Assembly: GCA_949388605.1 (NCBI GenBank)
Contig: CASKJV010000016.1
Span: 1-39,045, forward strand
Source of the DNA: an uncultured Clostridia bacterium
GTDB taxonomy: Bacteria; Bacillota; Clostridia; TANB77; CAG-508
DNA length: 39,045 bases
Direction: 5' to 3'
Shown here in pieces: positions 17,178 to 25,521 of this stretch. The notes beneath the pieces were generated by a model that saw only the letters and a list, made by a program, of their open reading frames with translations, made no database searches and was not told the DNA's origin. The translations under genes and the position numbers were made by a program. Positions within the stretch are counted from its first letter, which is position 1. Every line of letters starts with the position of its first letter.

Positions 17178-17592
17178 GGTATTAATGAGATTTATATAAA
17201 TAAAGATTTGTTCGGAAAATATTAAAAAGTAAAATGAGATTATAAAATTAAATATTATTAATTATAAGAATAAAGAAAGTTAAAATAGAAAATATACTTT
17301 TTCTTTCTTTAGTTTTTAGAAATAATGAGATCATTTCTAAATTAGTGGTGTGTAAATATTAATTAGTAATATTTAATTGCAAAATTAACTCTTAAAAGTT
17401 TTTCTATTAAGAGCTATATTTTAATGAATTAGATATTTTTCCAATAGTCTAGAAATAGGCTTTTTTTATGTATGGAAAATTATAAAAAACTTATAAAGTA
17501 GTATCTTTTATTAGATTTTGCAATACGCATAATTATATAGAATAAAAGTCTTTAATTATAAATTAAAATAGATACGAGAAATAGAATATTAA
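17178..17592 (+). other. Long structured leader of the RNase J mRNA
   Basis: About 460 bases of leader with no reading frame. Several hairpins are visible: AAAGAAAG/CTTTCTTT (about 17273-17318), TAGAAAT/ATTTCTA (about 17326-17342) and CTCTTAA/TTAAGAG (17389-17413). A weaker stem AGCTATATTT/AAATAGGCT (17412-17461) is followed by seven T. The last two overlap at AG and may exclude each other, as in an attenuator. It does not match a T-box or a riboswitch that I know. Confidence 0.45.
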
Positions 17593-17594
17593 AG

Positions 17595-17641
17595 AAAGGA
17601 GAGTATATTAAACGGAGCGTTTGTTTAATATACAAATTGAA
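17595..17641 (+). promoter_or_regulatory. RNase J ribosome binding site with hairpin between it and the start codon
   Basis: AAAGGAGA (17595-17602) is followed by an 11-bp perfect stem, GTATATTAAAC/GTTTAATATAC (17603-17633), with a GGAG-containing loop, then eight bases and ATG 17642. Folding the stem brings the binding site to a normal distance of about nine bases from the ATG. Confidence 0.7.
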
Positions 17642-19627
17642 ATGGAAGAAATAAAAAAATCAAATCAAGAGAGAAAAAAAGTAGTAAATAAGACAAATAA
17701 TTTGAAAAAAACAAATAATATAAAAAAGAAAAGTGAAACTGTAGCTACTACAAAAAGAAAAAAAACGCAAAACAAAATTGGAGAAAGTGTAAGTAAAGAA
17801 AAAAATACTAAGGGAAAAGAAACTAAAAAAACTACTATTGAAAACAAAAATAGATCTAAGAAAAAAAATGACTTAAAACCAGTAGTAGTAAATAAAAATA
17901 GTAAAGCAGTAGTGAAAACGAAAGATAAATCTTTAATAATTAAAGATATTAAAGAAGAATTTTCTTTTAAGAAAGAAAATTTAAAAATAATACCTTTAGG
18001 TGGAATTGAAGAAATAGGAAAAAATATAACAGTATTTGAATATGGTAATGATATTGTTTTAATAGATTGTGGTGTTGCATTTCCAGAAGATGATATGTTA
18101 GGAATTGATTTAGTAATTCCAGATTTTACTTATCTTATTAAAAATAAGGAAAAAATAAGAGGATTAGTAATTACTCATGGGCACGAAGACCATATAGGAT
18201 CTATCGCATATCTTTTAAAGGAAATAAATATTCCAATATATGCAACAAAATTAACAATAGGATTAATTACAAATAAATTAGAAGAACATCATTTATTAAA
18301 AAAAGCAAAACTTCATACAGTAAAACAAGGACAAACTATTGTACTTGGAAAAATGAGAGTAGAATTCATAAGAAGCTGTCATAGTATACCAGATTCTGTT
18401 GCTTTAGCTATTCATACACCAGTTGGAACTATAGTTCATACAGGAGATTTTAAAATTGATTATACACCAATAGATGATCAAAAAATTGATTTAGGTAGAT
18501 TAGCAGAACTTGGAAATAGAGGTGTTTTAGCTTTACTTTCAGATAGCACAAATGCTGAAAGAAAAGGATATACAATGTCTGAAAGTACAGTTGGAGAAGT
18601 TTTTGATAAATTATTCTTGAATTGTAAAAAGAGAATTGTAATTGCTACTTTTGCTTCTAATATGCATAGAGTTCAACAAATTGTTAATTCTGCTGTAGCT
18701 AACAATAGAAAAATAGCAGTATGTGGAAGAAGTATGATAAACATGATTCATACAGCTGCAGAACTTGGATATATACATGCACCAAAAAACACTTTTATTG
18801 AACTAGACATGATTAAAAATTATTCTGATGATCAATTAGTAATAATTACAACAGGAAGTCAAGGTGAACCAATGTCTGCATTAACTAGAATGGCTAATGG
18901 AGAACATAGAAAAGTAAATATAAATTCTAATGATTTAGTAATAATTTCAGCCACACCAATTCCAGGAAATGAAAAATTTGTTGCAAAAGTCATAGATGAT
19001 TTAATGAAAATTGGAGCTGAAGTTGTATATAGTTCTTTAGCAGATGTTCACGTATCTGGACATGCTTGTCAAGAAGAACAAAAATTAATGTTATCACTAA
19101 TAAAGCCAAAGTTCTTTATTCCTGTTCATGGTGAATATAGACAATTAATAGCTCATAGAAATACAGCTAGATTAATGGGAGTTCCAGCTGATAATATAAT
19201 TTTAATGAAAAATGGAAAAGTATTAGAAATAAATGAAAATGAAGCTAAACTTACAGGTTCTGTTCAAGTAGGAAAAGTTTTTGTTGATGGATTAGGTGTA
19301 GGAGATGTTGGAAATATTGTTTTAAGAGATAGACAACATTTATCACAAGATGGATTGATTGTTGTTGTACTAACAATGGATTCTAGAGGAAATTTAGTTG
19401 CTGGTCCAGATATAATTTCAAGAGGATTTGTTTATGTAAGAGAATCTGAAAATTTAATGGACGGAGTTAAAGAATTAATAAAAGTAGAAGTTATGCAATG
19501 TATAGATAACCATATTTCAGATTGGGCTACAATAAAAACAACTATAAAAGATTCTTTAAGAGAATATATTTTCCATAAAACAAAGAGAAACCCTATGATT
19601 CTCCCGATAATTATGGAATTGAAATAA
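17642..19627 (+). CDS. rnj: Ribonuclease J with long basic N-terminal extension
   Basis: 661 residues from ATG 17642; a TTG at 17621 lies in the leader hairpin and is unlikely. The metallo-beta-lactamase/beta-CASP core starts near residue 110 with LKIIPLGGIEEIGKN. Zinc ligands are in HGHEDH (179-184), and further motifs are SCHSIPDS, HTGDFKID, SDSTNAE, HVSGHAC and PVHGEYRQL. The C-terminal domain begins around GPDIISRGFVYVRE. RNase J is a 5'-3' exonuclease and endonuclease of mRNA decay and rRNA maturation. The first ~105 residues are Lys/Asn/Thr-rich, low complexity and probably disordered; the family usually has about 555 residues. It is monocistronic. Confidence 0.95.
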   Translation: MEEIKKSNQERKKVVNKTNNLKKTNNIKKKSETVATTKRKKTQNKIGESVSKEKNTKGKETKKTTIENKNRSKKKNDLKPVVVNKNSKAVVKTKDKSLIIKDIKEEFSFKKENLKIIPLGGIEEIGKNITVFEYGNDIVLIDCGVAFPEDDMLGIDLVIPDFTYLIKNKEKIRGLVITHGHEDHIGSIAYLLKEINIPIYATKLTIGLITNKLEEHHLLKKAKLHTVKQGQTIVLGKMRVEFIRSCHSIPDSVALAIHTPVGTIVHTGDFKIDYTPIDDQKIDLGRLAELGNRGVLALLSDSTNAERKGYTMSESTVGEVFDKLFLNCKKRIVIATFASNMHRVQQIVNSAVANNRKIAVCGRSMINMIHTAAELGYIHAPKNTFIELDMIKNYSDDQLVIITTGSQGEPMSALTRMANGEHRKVNINSNDLVIISATPIPGNEKFVAKVIDDLMKIGAEVVYSSLADVHVSGHACQEEQKLMLSLIKPKFFIPVHGEYRQLIAHRNTARLMGVPADNIILMKNGKVLEINENEAKLTGSVQVGKVFVDGLGVGDVGNIVLRDRQHLSQDGLIVVVLTMDSRGNLVAGPDIISRGFVYVRESENLMDGVKELIKVEVMQCIDNHISDWATIKTTIKDSLREYIFHKTKRNPMILPIIMELK

Positions 19628-19633
19628 AATTTG

Positions 19634-19664
19634 AAAAATCAGGCTTTTGAAAGTCTGATTTTTT
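19634..19664 (+). terminator. RNase J terminator
   Basis: AATCAGGC...GTCTGATT with a T run, seven bases after the stop codon. Confidence 0.8.
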
Positions 19665-19909
19665 AATTTATTGATAACGGACTTCTTTAACGTTAAACGT
19701 TGACTTCACAGCAGTTCTGTATAATAACTAGGTTGATAAGCAACTACATAAATAAAAAACTCCATCTATACTTTACTAGGTAGATAAGTCATATTGCTAT
19801 TTATAATATAATTTTTGTTTAGAATAGAAATTTGATAATAAATATATTTTATGATAATATATTCATCAGTTTAGAATATATTGAAAAATTTGGAAAGGAA
19901 AATATAAAA

Positions 19910-20389
19910 ATGGAATTAATATACAAAAAAGCAGATATAAAAGATATAGATGATTTAGTAGATTTAAAAATAAAACAGAGTATATATGCTTGCAATAGAG
20001 AAGGGCTAGAGCTAAAAAATGAAGATATAGTTAGAGAAAATATAAAAAAGATATTATTACAAGAATTAAATAAAACAATATTTTTTTATGTAACAATAGA
20101 TAAAGACAATAATAGAACAGTTGCTTGCAATGGTGTAGTTATTCATCAGATGGTACCTTCAGCTTTTTTTCTTAATGGTAAAAAAGCATACATAACAAGT
20201 GTTTATACAGATGAAGATTATAGATGTATGGGAATACAAAATGTATTAATGAAAATGATTTTTGATTTTCTTGAAGAAATTGAATGTAAAAAAATAGAAC
20301 TTGATGCTGTTAATCCAAATGCTATAAAATTATATGAAAAATTTGGATTCAAAAAAGATGATGAAAAATATATTTTAGATATTAAATAA
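19910..20389 (+). CDS. GNAT-family N-acetyltransferase
   Basis: 159 residues from ATG 19910, which follows GGAAAGGAAAA; the open frame further upstream has no ribosome binding site. The acetyl-CoA-binding region is AYITSVYTDEDYRCMGIQNVLMKMIFDFLEE, where RCMGIQ stands for the usual R/QxxGxG/A loop. It ends with IELDAVNPNAIKLYEKFGFKKDD, the typical GNAT C-terminus. Substrate unknown. It lies between RNase J and a HAD gene. The 280-base gap before it shows no clean promoter; a TTGACT/TATAAT pair near 19700 is only 14 bases apart. Confidence 0.88.
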   Translation: MELIYKKADIKDIDDLVDLKIKQSIYACNREGLELKNEDIVRENIKKILLQELNKTIFFYVTIDKDNNRTVACNGVVIHQMVPSAFFLNGKKAYITSVYTDEDYRCMGIQNVLMKMIFDFLEEIECKKIELDAVNPNAIKLYEKFGFKKDDEKYILDIK

Positions 20390-20444
20390 CAAATTGTAAA
20401 ATAATAAAAATTTAAGTAGTATGATGAATAAACTATAAATAGCA

Positions 20445-20484
20445 TAAGATTTTCACTACTAAGATTTGTGAAAACTTAATTTTT
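20445..20484 (+). terminator. Possible terminator after the GNAT gene
   Basis: TTTTCAC/GTGAAAA stem with an 11-base loop, followed by CTTAATTTTT. Confidence 0.5.
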
Positions 20485-20510
20485 AATGAAAAAAATAAAG
20501 GATATAAAAA

Positions 20511-21194
20511 ATGAAAAATGATTATTCAAAAATAGAAAATTTAATATTTGATTTAGATAATACAATAATTTTGGATAAAGATGAAGATATTGAAACTTAT
20601 AAAGAAGCATTAGAAAATCTAGGATACAATTCAGAAGATTATTATAAAATTTATTCTGCAATTGATGAAACAGAAGAATTGTTAACAGAAGATGATGTAT
20701 ATTTTACAAAAGAAAAAACATTAAATTATATTAATAAGAAATTGAATCGAAATTATACTATAGAATTATTAGATGAATTATCAAATAGTGTAGGAAAATA
20801 TTGGATAAAAAATATTTTATTAGACCAAAAGATTGTAGAATATTTATATAAAAAATACAATTTATATGTATATACTAATTTTTTTGAAAAAGGACAATAT
20901 GAGAGACTTCAAAATATTGGATATGATAAGTATTTTAAAAAAGTATTTGGAGCAGATAATTATGGAGCAAAACCTTTTAAAAAAGGAATTGAAAATGTAC
21001 TTAATGAAATGGGAGCTAAGCCAGAAGAATGTCTTATGATTGGTGATACAAAAGGAAAAGATATTTTATCTGCAAGTAAAGTTGGAATGCAAGCAATACT
21101 ATTTGATTTTGATGGAACAAGAGATAAAAAAGAAATAAATTTAAATAATTATATTGTTATAAAAGATTTTAAAGAATTATTAGAGATTTTATAA
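20511..21194 (+). CDS. HAD-superfamily hydrolase (phosphatase-like)
   Basis: 227 residues. Motif I is FDLDNTII, with the nucleophile and acid-base aspartates. Motif II is probably the Thr in VYTNF, motif III the Lys in AKPFKKG, and motif IV MIGDTKGKDI. The C1 cap helices lie at about 25-95. It probably dephosphorylates a small phosphorylated metabolite; no specific substrate can be read from the sequence. The C-terminal part repeats a FDFDGTRDKK string that looks like motif I but falls at the position of the last strand, so it is not a second domain. Confidence 0.88.
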   Translation: MKNDYSKIENLIFDLDNTIILDKDEDIETYKEALENLGYNSEDYYKIYSAIDETEELLTEDDVYFTKEKTLNYINKKLNRNYTIELLDELSNSVGKYWIKNILLDQKIVEYLYKKYNLYVYTNFFEKGQYERLQNIGYDKYFKKVFGADNYGAKPFKKGIENVLNEMGAKPEECLMIGDTKGKDILSASKVGMQAILFDFDGTRDKKEINLNNYIVIKDFKELLEIL

Positions 21195-21246
21195 ATGTAA
21201 TTTTATAGTTGGTTAGTAAAAAATATATAGGTATTAAAATTTTGTG

Positions 21247-21288
21247 CAAAAAGATCAAATTTTGTTTAAATTATTTGATCTTTTTTTG
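21247..21288 (+). terminator. Terminator of the HAD gene
   Basis: AAAAAGATCAAAT pairs with ATTTGATCTTTTTTT. Confidence 0.85.
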
Positions 21289-21307
21289 TGATACATATTT
21301 AATTATA

Positions 21308-21336
21308 TTGAAAAATAGAAATAAGTTTGCTATAAT
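21308..21336 (+). promoter_or_regulatory. Promoter of gltX
   Basis: TTGAAA (21308-21313), 17-base spacer, TATAAT (21331-21336), 32 bases before the start. Confidence 0.8.
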
Positions 21337-21368
21337 AGAAAAGATTATTAGAGAAAAGAGGAATTTAT

Positions 21369-22997
21369 ATGGATAATAAAGATTTAGCAAATTTAATATT
21401 TCCAGATGTAAAAGATTACACATATTATGAAGAAAAATATAAGGCCAGAAATTTGCCAGAAGGAGCTATTGTAACAAGATTTGCACCAAGTCCAACAGGA
21501 TTTGTTCATATTGGTGGGATTTACCAAAGTTTAATTGCAAAATCTATGGCGAAAGATGATGGTATATTTTTTGTAAGAATAGAAGATACAGATCAAAAAA
21601 GAGAAGTTGAAGGTGGAACAAAGCAAATATTAGATGCGTTAAAGGATTTTGACTTATCTCCAGATGAATATATAGATGAAGATAATGTAAATCATGGGGA
21701 GTATGGACCATATAAACAATCATTAAGAAAAGAAATCTATCAATCTTATGCCAAAAAATTAATTGAAGAAGGAAAAGCATATCCATGTTTTTGTACACCA
21801 GAAGACCTAGATAAAATTAGAGGAGATCAAGAAAAAGCTAAAGAAAGAACAGGATATTTCGGTAAATGGACAAGATGTAGAAATATGCCTATAGATATGG
21901 CTATAGATAAAATAAAAAATGGTGATTCATATATTGTAAGATTTAAATCACCAGGAAATCCAGATAAAAAAATAAAACATAAAGATGTTATTAAAGGGAA
22001 TGTTGATTTTCCAGAAAATGATCAAGATATTGTAATAATAAAATCAGATGGACTTCCAACATATCATTTTGCACATGCTGTCGATGATCATTTTATGGGA
22101 ACTAATTTAGTAATTAGAGGAGATGAATGGTTATCTTCTGTTCCTTTACATTTACAATTATTCTATGTTTTAGGATTTAAAGCACCAAAATATGCTCATA
22201 TAGGTCCTATGATGAAAATAGATGGAGAAGGAAAACGTAAATTAAGTAAAAGAAAAGATCCTGAATCAGCAGTTAGTTATTATAAAGAAGAAGGAATTCC
22301 AAAACAATCAGTTTTAGAATATTTAATGAATATTGCAAATTCAAATTTTGAAATTTGGAGAAAACAAAATCCAGAAAAATCAATGTATGAATTTCCTTTT
22401 GATTTAAAGAAAATGGGAGTAAGTGGAGCTCTTTTTGATATGGTAAAAATGCTGGATGTATCTAAAAATGTTATATCAAGACTTTCAGCAGAAGAAGTTT
22501 ATAATGCTTCTCTAGAATGGGCAAAAGAATATGATGAAGAACTTGCTGAAATATTAGAAAACAAAGAATATTCTTTAAGAGTACTAGGAATAGAAAGAGG
22601 AAATGTAAAACCTAGAAAAGATATAGCAAAATGGTCTGATGTTAAAAATATTATTTATTATATGTATCCAGAAAAATTCGATAAAAATGGAGAGTTTGAA
22701 TATCAAAAAGTAACTGATGAAGACGAAATTACAAAAATTGTGAAAACATATTTTGAAAAATATTACAATGAAACAGATGATAAACAAATTTGGTTTAATA
22801 AAATGAAAGACTTAGCAGAAGAATTTGGATATGCAAGAGAAGTAAAAGAATATAAAGCAAATCCAGATGCTTATAAAGGACATGTTGGAGATATAAGTAC
22901 AGTTATAAGAGTAAAATTAACAGGAAGATGTAATACTCCTGATCTATATGAAATTATGAAAGTTTTAGGAAAAGAAGAACTATTAAAGAGAGTTTAG
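21369..22997 (+). CDS. gltX: Glutamyl-tRNA synthetase
   Basis: 542 residues. This class Ib synthetase charges tRNA-Glu, and in many Firmicutes also tRNA-Gln before amidation. The core motif FAPSPTGFVHIGG has the HIGH box at 47-50, followed by RIEDTDQKREVEGG. The second signature is KLSKR (291-295). CFCT near residues 140-145 recalls a partial zinc site. The protein is longer than the common ~485 residues; the extra length is in the anticodon-binding half after residue 330, as in a long clostridial GltX form. It has its own promoter and is followed five bases later by a DUF951 gene on the same transcript. Confidence 0.96.
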   Translation: MDNKDLANLIFPDVKDYTYYEEKYKARNLPEGAIVTRFAPSPTGFVHIGGIYQSLIAKSMAKDDGIFFVRIEDTDQKREVEGGTKQILDALKDFDLSPDEYIDEDNVNHGEYGPYKQSLRKEIYQSYAKKLIEEGKAYPCFCTPEDLDKIRGDQEKAKERTGYFGKWTRCRNMPIDMAIDKIKNGDSYIVRFKSPGNPDKKIKHKDVIKGNVDFPENDQDIVIIKSDGLPTYHFAHAVDDHFMGTNLVIRGDEWLSSVPLHLQLFYVLGFKAPKYAHIGPMMKIDGEGKRKLSKRKDPESAVSYYKEEGIPKQSVLEYLMNIANSNFEIWRKQNPEKSMYEFPFDLKKMGVSGALFDMVKMLDVSKNVISRLSAEEVYNASLEWAKEYDEELAEILENKEYSLRVLGIERGNVKPRKDIAKWSDVKNIIYYMYPEKFDKNGEFEYQKVTDEDEITKIVKTYFEKYYNETDDKQIWFNKMKDLAEEFGYAREVKEYKANPDAYKGHVGDISTVIRVKLTGRCNTPDLYEIMKVLGKEELLKRV

Positions 22998-23002
22998 AAA
23001 AT

Positions 23003-23179
23003 ATGGAATATAATATTGGAGATATAGTAAAAACAAAAAAAGCACATCCATGTGGTAGTAAAGAATGGGAAATAACAAGAATAGGTGTTGACTTTAAATT
23101 AAAATGTTGTAGTTGTGGACATATTGTTATTTTACCACGTGAAAAAGCATTAAAAATAATAGTAAAGAAAATTCAATAA
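23003..23179 (+). CDS. DUF951 family small protein, 58 residues
   Basis: The protein starts MEYNIGDIVKTKKAHPCGS and contains EWEITRIGVDFKLKCCSCGH, closing with VILPREKALK. This matches the DUF951 pattern of 60-70-residue Firmicute proteins, with the conserved HPCGS and CxxCGH, a likely metal-binding pair. The biochemical function of the family is unknown. It begins five bases after gltX, with weak ribosome binding sequence, so it is probably translationally coupled, and a terminator follows. Confidence 0.9.
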   Translation: MEYNIGDIVKTKKAHPCGSKEWEITRIGVDFKLKCCSCGHIVILPREKALKIIVKKIQ

Positions 23180-23186
23180 AAATGCG

Positions 23187-23221
23187 AAAAAAGGAAAAGT
23201 TTCTATCTTTTCCTTTTTTTG
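23187..23221 (+). terminator. Terminator of gltX-DUF951
   Basis: AAAAAAGGAAAAG pairs with CTTTTCCTTTTTTT. Confidence 0.85.
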
Positions 23222-23231
23222 AAAAAATAGG

Positions 23232-23259
23232 TTTACATTTTCATAATTTATGATATAAT
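23232..23259 (+). promoter_or_regulatory. Promoter of the T-box transcript
   Basis: TTTACA (23232-23237), 16-base spacer, TATAAT (23254-23259), just upstream of the T-box leader. Confidence 0.7.
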
Positions 23260-23274
23260 AATATGCATAATAAT

Positions 23275-23525
23275 TAAAACGTTTGATTAAGAGCTAAGTA
23301 ATAAATCAGCTTTTTAAAGAGAGCTTATGGTTGGTGTAAATAAGTAAAAGTATTTATGAAATCTACTCTTAAGAGTTTTCTAGCAAACTAGACCGAGTTA
23401 TTGCAGGTTATAGCAATTTGAATTAAGAAATTAATTTTGAAATAAACATATCAAATTAATTAAAATAAAGGTGGTACCGCGAATTATTCGCCCTTATACA
23501 ATTTTGTATAAGGGCGTTTTTGTTT
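23275..23525 (+). promoter_or_regulatory. T-box leader, serine specifier, controlling serS
   Basis: A class I T-box that reads uncharged tRNA-Ser. Stem I is closed by TTAAGAG near 23288 and CTCTTAA near 23367. GGTTGGTG lies between the arms. The specifier bulge reads GAAA-TCT-A, and TCT is a serine codon. The T-box core AAGGTGGTACCGCG (23468-23481) is followed by the terminator CGCCCTTATACAA/TTTTGTATAAGGGCG with a T run (23489-23525). Binding of uncharged tRNA-Ser should favour the antiterminator and allow transcription of the downstream DUF1653 gene and serS. The specifier agrees with the downstream synthetase. Confidence 0.95.
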
Positions 23526-23601
23526 AGACCAATTGTTTTTGGATATTTTTGTTCAAAATTATATGTATGTTTATAATAGTTAAAATGTAGGAGGTATAGA
23601 T

Positions 23602-23863
23602 ATGGAAGAAGTTAAAATTGGAAGAGTGTATCAACATTTTAAAGGAAATTATTACTTTGTAGAAAATGTAGCTTTAGACTCGGAAACAGGAGAAAGAATG
23701 GTTGTTTACAAACCATTATATGAAAGACAAGATTCTCGGAATTTGGGTAAGAAGAGAAAAAATGTTTTTAGAAGAAATTTCAGAAAGACCAGATAATATA
23801 ACAGGTCAAAATCATAGATTTGAACTTATAGAAAATTTATCCATAGATTATACACAAAAGTAA
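23602..23863 (+). pseudogene. DUF1653 family gene with one frameshift
   Basis: The start follows AGGAGG. The first frame gives EEVKIGRVYQHFKGNYYFVENVA and ERMVVYKPLYERQDSR, the DUF1653 N-terminal half, then runs into unrelated Lys/Arg-rich sequence and stops at 23796. One base further on, the frame continues the family with IWVRREKMFLEEISERP and RFELIENL, to a stop at 23863. Removing one A from CGGAATTT restores a continuous protein of about 86 residues. It is either a true one-base insertion or an assembly error. The family's function is unknown. It sits between the T-box and serS, so it is co-controlled by serine tRNA charging. Confidence 0.85.
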
Positions 23864-24031
23864 TATAGTAGAATAGTAAAACTTCTTTCATTTGAAGAGG
23901 TAACTAGAAAAGAAATACAAATGGACAAAAATATAGATTTTAATTAATTAGAAACTAGTTGATGGCTAACTTATCTAGAAAAAACTTTAAAATTAGTGTT
24001 CTCAATTTGTTTCGAATTTGGGAGGTAAAAT

Positions 24032-25318
24032 ATGATAGATATTAAATTATTAAGAGAAAATCCAGAAATGGTAAAAGAAAATATTAAGAAAAAATTTCAA
24101 AATCATAAACTCGTTTTAGTTGATGAAGTAATAGAACTTGACAAAGAAAGTAGAGAATTAACTTTAATGTGTGATGATCTTCGTATGAAAAGAAATTCTA
24201 TTAGTAAACAAATAGGTGCTTTAATGGGACAAGGAAAAAAAGAAGAAGCTGAAGAAAAGAAAAAAGAAGTTCAAGAAATTAATGAAAAATTATCTGCAAA
24301 TGAAGGTAAAGAAACAGAATTAAAAGCAGAAATTAGAGAAAAAATGATGAAAATTCCTAATATAATGGACGATTCAGTTCCTATTGGTAAAGATGATTCA
24401 GAAAATGTTGAAAATGAAAAATATGGAAAACCAGTAGTACCAGATTATGAGATACCATACCATGCAGATATAATAGATTCTCTAAATGGACTAGATAAAG
24501 AAAGCGCTGGTAGAACTAGTGGAAATGGTTTCTATTATTTGCTAGGAGATGCAGCAAGACTTCATGAAGCAATGATAGCATATGCCAGAGATTTTATGAT
24601 AAATAAAGGTTTTACTTATTGTATTCCACCATTTATGATAAGAAGTGATGTGGTAAATGGTGTTATGAGTTTTGAAGAACTAGAAGCTATGATGTATAAA
24701 ATAGAAGGTGAAGATTTATATTTAATTGGAACTAGTGAACATTCAATGATTGGAAAATTTAAAGGTCAAATAGTAAAAGAAGAAGAATTACCAATTGCTA
24801 TAACAGGATATTCTCCTTGCTTTAGAAAAGAAGTTGGTTCTCATGGATTAGAAGAAAGAGGATTATATAGAGTTCATCAATTTGAAAAACAAGAAATGAT
24901 AGTACTTTGCAAACCAGAAGAGCAAATGGATTGGTATAATAAAATGTGGAAGTATACAGTAGATTTCTTTAGAAGCTTAGATGTACCAGTAAGAACTTTA
25001 GAATGTTGTAGTGGAGATTTAGCGGATTTAAAGGTTAAATCTTGTGATGTTGAAGCTTGGAGTCCAAGACAACAAAAATATTTTGAAGTTGGAAGTTGTT
25101 CTACTTTAGGTGATGCACAAGCTAGAAGATTATCAATTAGAGCAAAAGGTGAAAAAGGAAACTATTTAGTTGCAACATTAAATAATACAGTTGTTGCAAG
25201 TCCAAGAGGTTTAATTGCAGTACTTGAAAATAACTATCAAGAAGATGGAACCATAAAAGTTCCAGAGGTATTATGGCCATATATGGGTGGAAATAAAATA
25301 TTAAAACCAAAAAAATAA
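24032..25318 (+). CDS. serS: Seryl-tRNA synthetase
   Basis: 428 residues, normal length for this class II enzyme, which charges tRNA-Ser (and tRNA-Sec where present). The N-terminal long helical hairpin that grips the tRNA extra arm covers about residues 27-105 and is Lys/Glu-rich coiled coil. Motif 2 is PCFRKEVGSHGLEERGLYRVHQF. Motif 3 is TVVASPRGLIAVLENN, with the near-C-terminal Pro-x-x-Leu-trp segment. The start follows GGGAGG. It is controlled by the serine T-box about 500 bases upstream, with the frameshifted DUF1653 gene in between. Confidence 0.98.
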   Translation: MIDIKLLRENPEMVKENIKKKFQNHKLVLVDEVIELDKESRELTLMCDDLRMKRNSISKQIGALMGQGKKEEAEEKKKEVQEINEKLSANEGKETELKAEIREKMMKIPNIMDDSVPIGKDDSENVENEKYGKPVVPDYEIPYHADIIDSLNGLDKESAGRTSGNGFYYLLGDAARLHEAMIAYARDFMINKGFTYCIPPFMIRSDVVNGVMSFEELEAMMYKIEGEDLYLIGTSEHSMIGKFKGQIVKEEELPIAITGYSPCFRKEVGSHGLEERGLYRVHQFEKQEMIVLCKPEEQMDWYNKMWKYTVDFFRSLDVPVRTLECCSGDLADLKVKSCDVEAWSPRQQKYFEVGSCSTLGDAQARRLSIRAKGEKGNYLVATLNNTVVASPRGLIAVLENNYQEDGTIKVPEVLWPYMGGNKILKPKK

Positions 25319-25377
25319 TTATAATTAAATAAACAGAACAAGAAGATAAGTTAAATAGTATTGAATTATGATAAATG

Positions 25378-25425
25378 AGAAGATTAACAAATTAATTATA
25401 TTTGATAATCTTCTTTATTTTTTCT
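25378..25425 (+). terminator. serS terminator
   Basis: GAAGATTAACAAA pairs with TTTGATAATCTTC with one mismatch, followed by TTTATTTTTT. Confidence 0.75.
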
Positions 25426-25426
25426 C

Positions 25427-25455
25427 TTGATTTCACAAGCAATCCGTGATATACT
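25427..25455 (+). promoter_or_regulatory. Promoter of purA
   Basis: TTGATT (25427-25432), 17-base spacer, TATACT (25450-25455). Confidence 0.7.
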
Positions 25456-25521
25456 ACACCTTGTAAGTTTTTATGGTAACTATAAATTCAGTGTATTCAC
25501 ATGAAGGAGTGGTTAGGTAAA

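Noticed and set aside
19690-19730. Promoter TTGACT/TATAAT before the GNAT gene
   Set aside because: The two boxes are only 14 bases apart, too close for a normal promoter.
23730-23760. Programmed +1 frameshift in the DUF1653 gene
   Set aside because: CGG followed by AATTTG is not a known slippery site, with no stop codon in the decoding position and no stimulatory structure; a one-base insertion or error is simpler.
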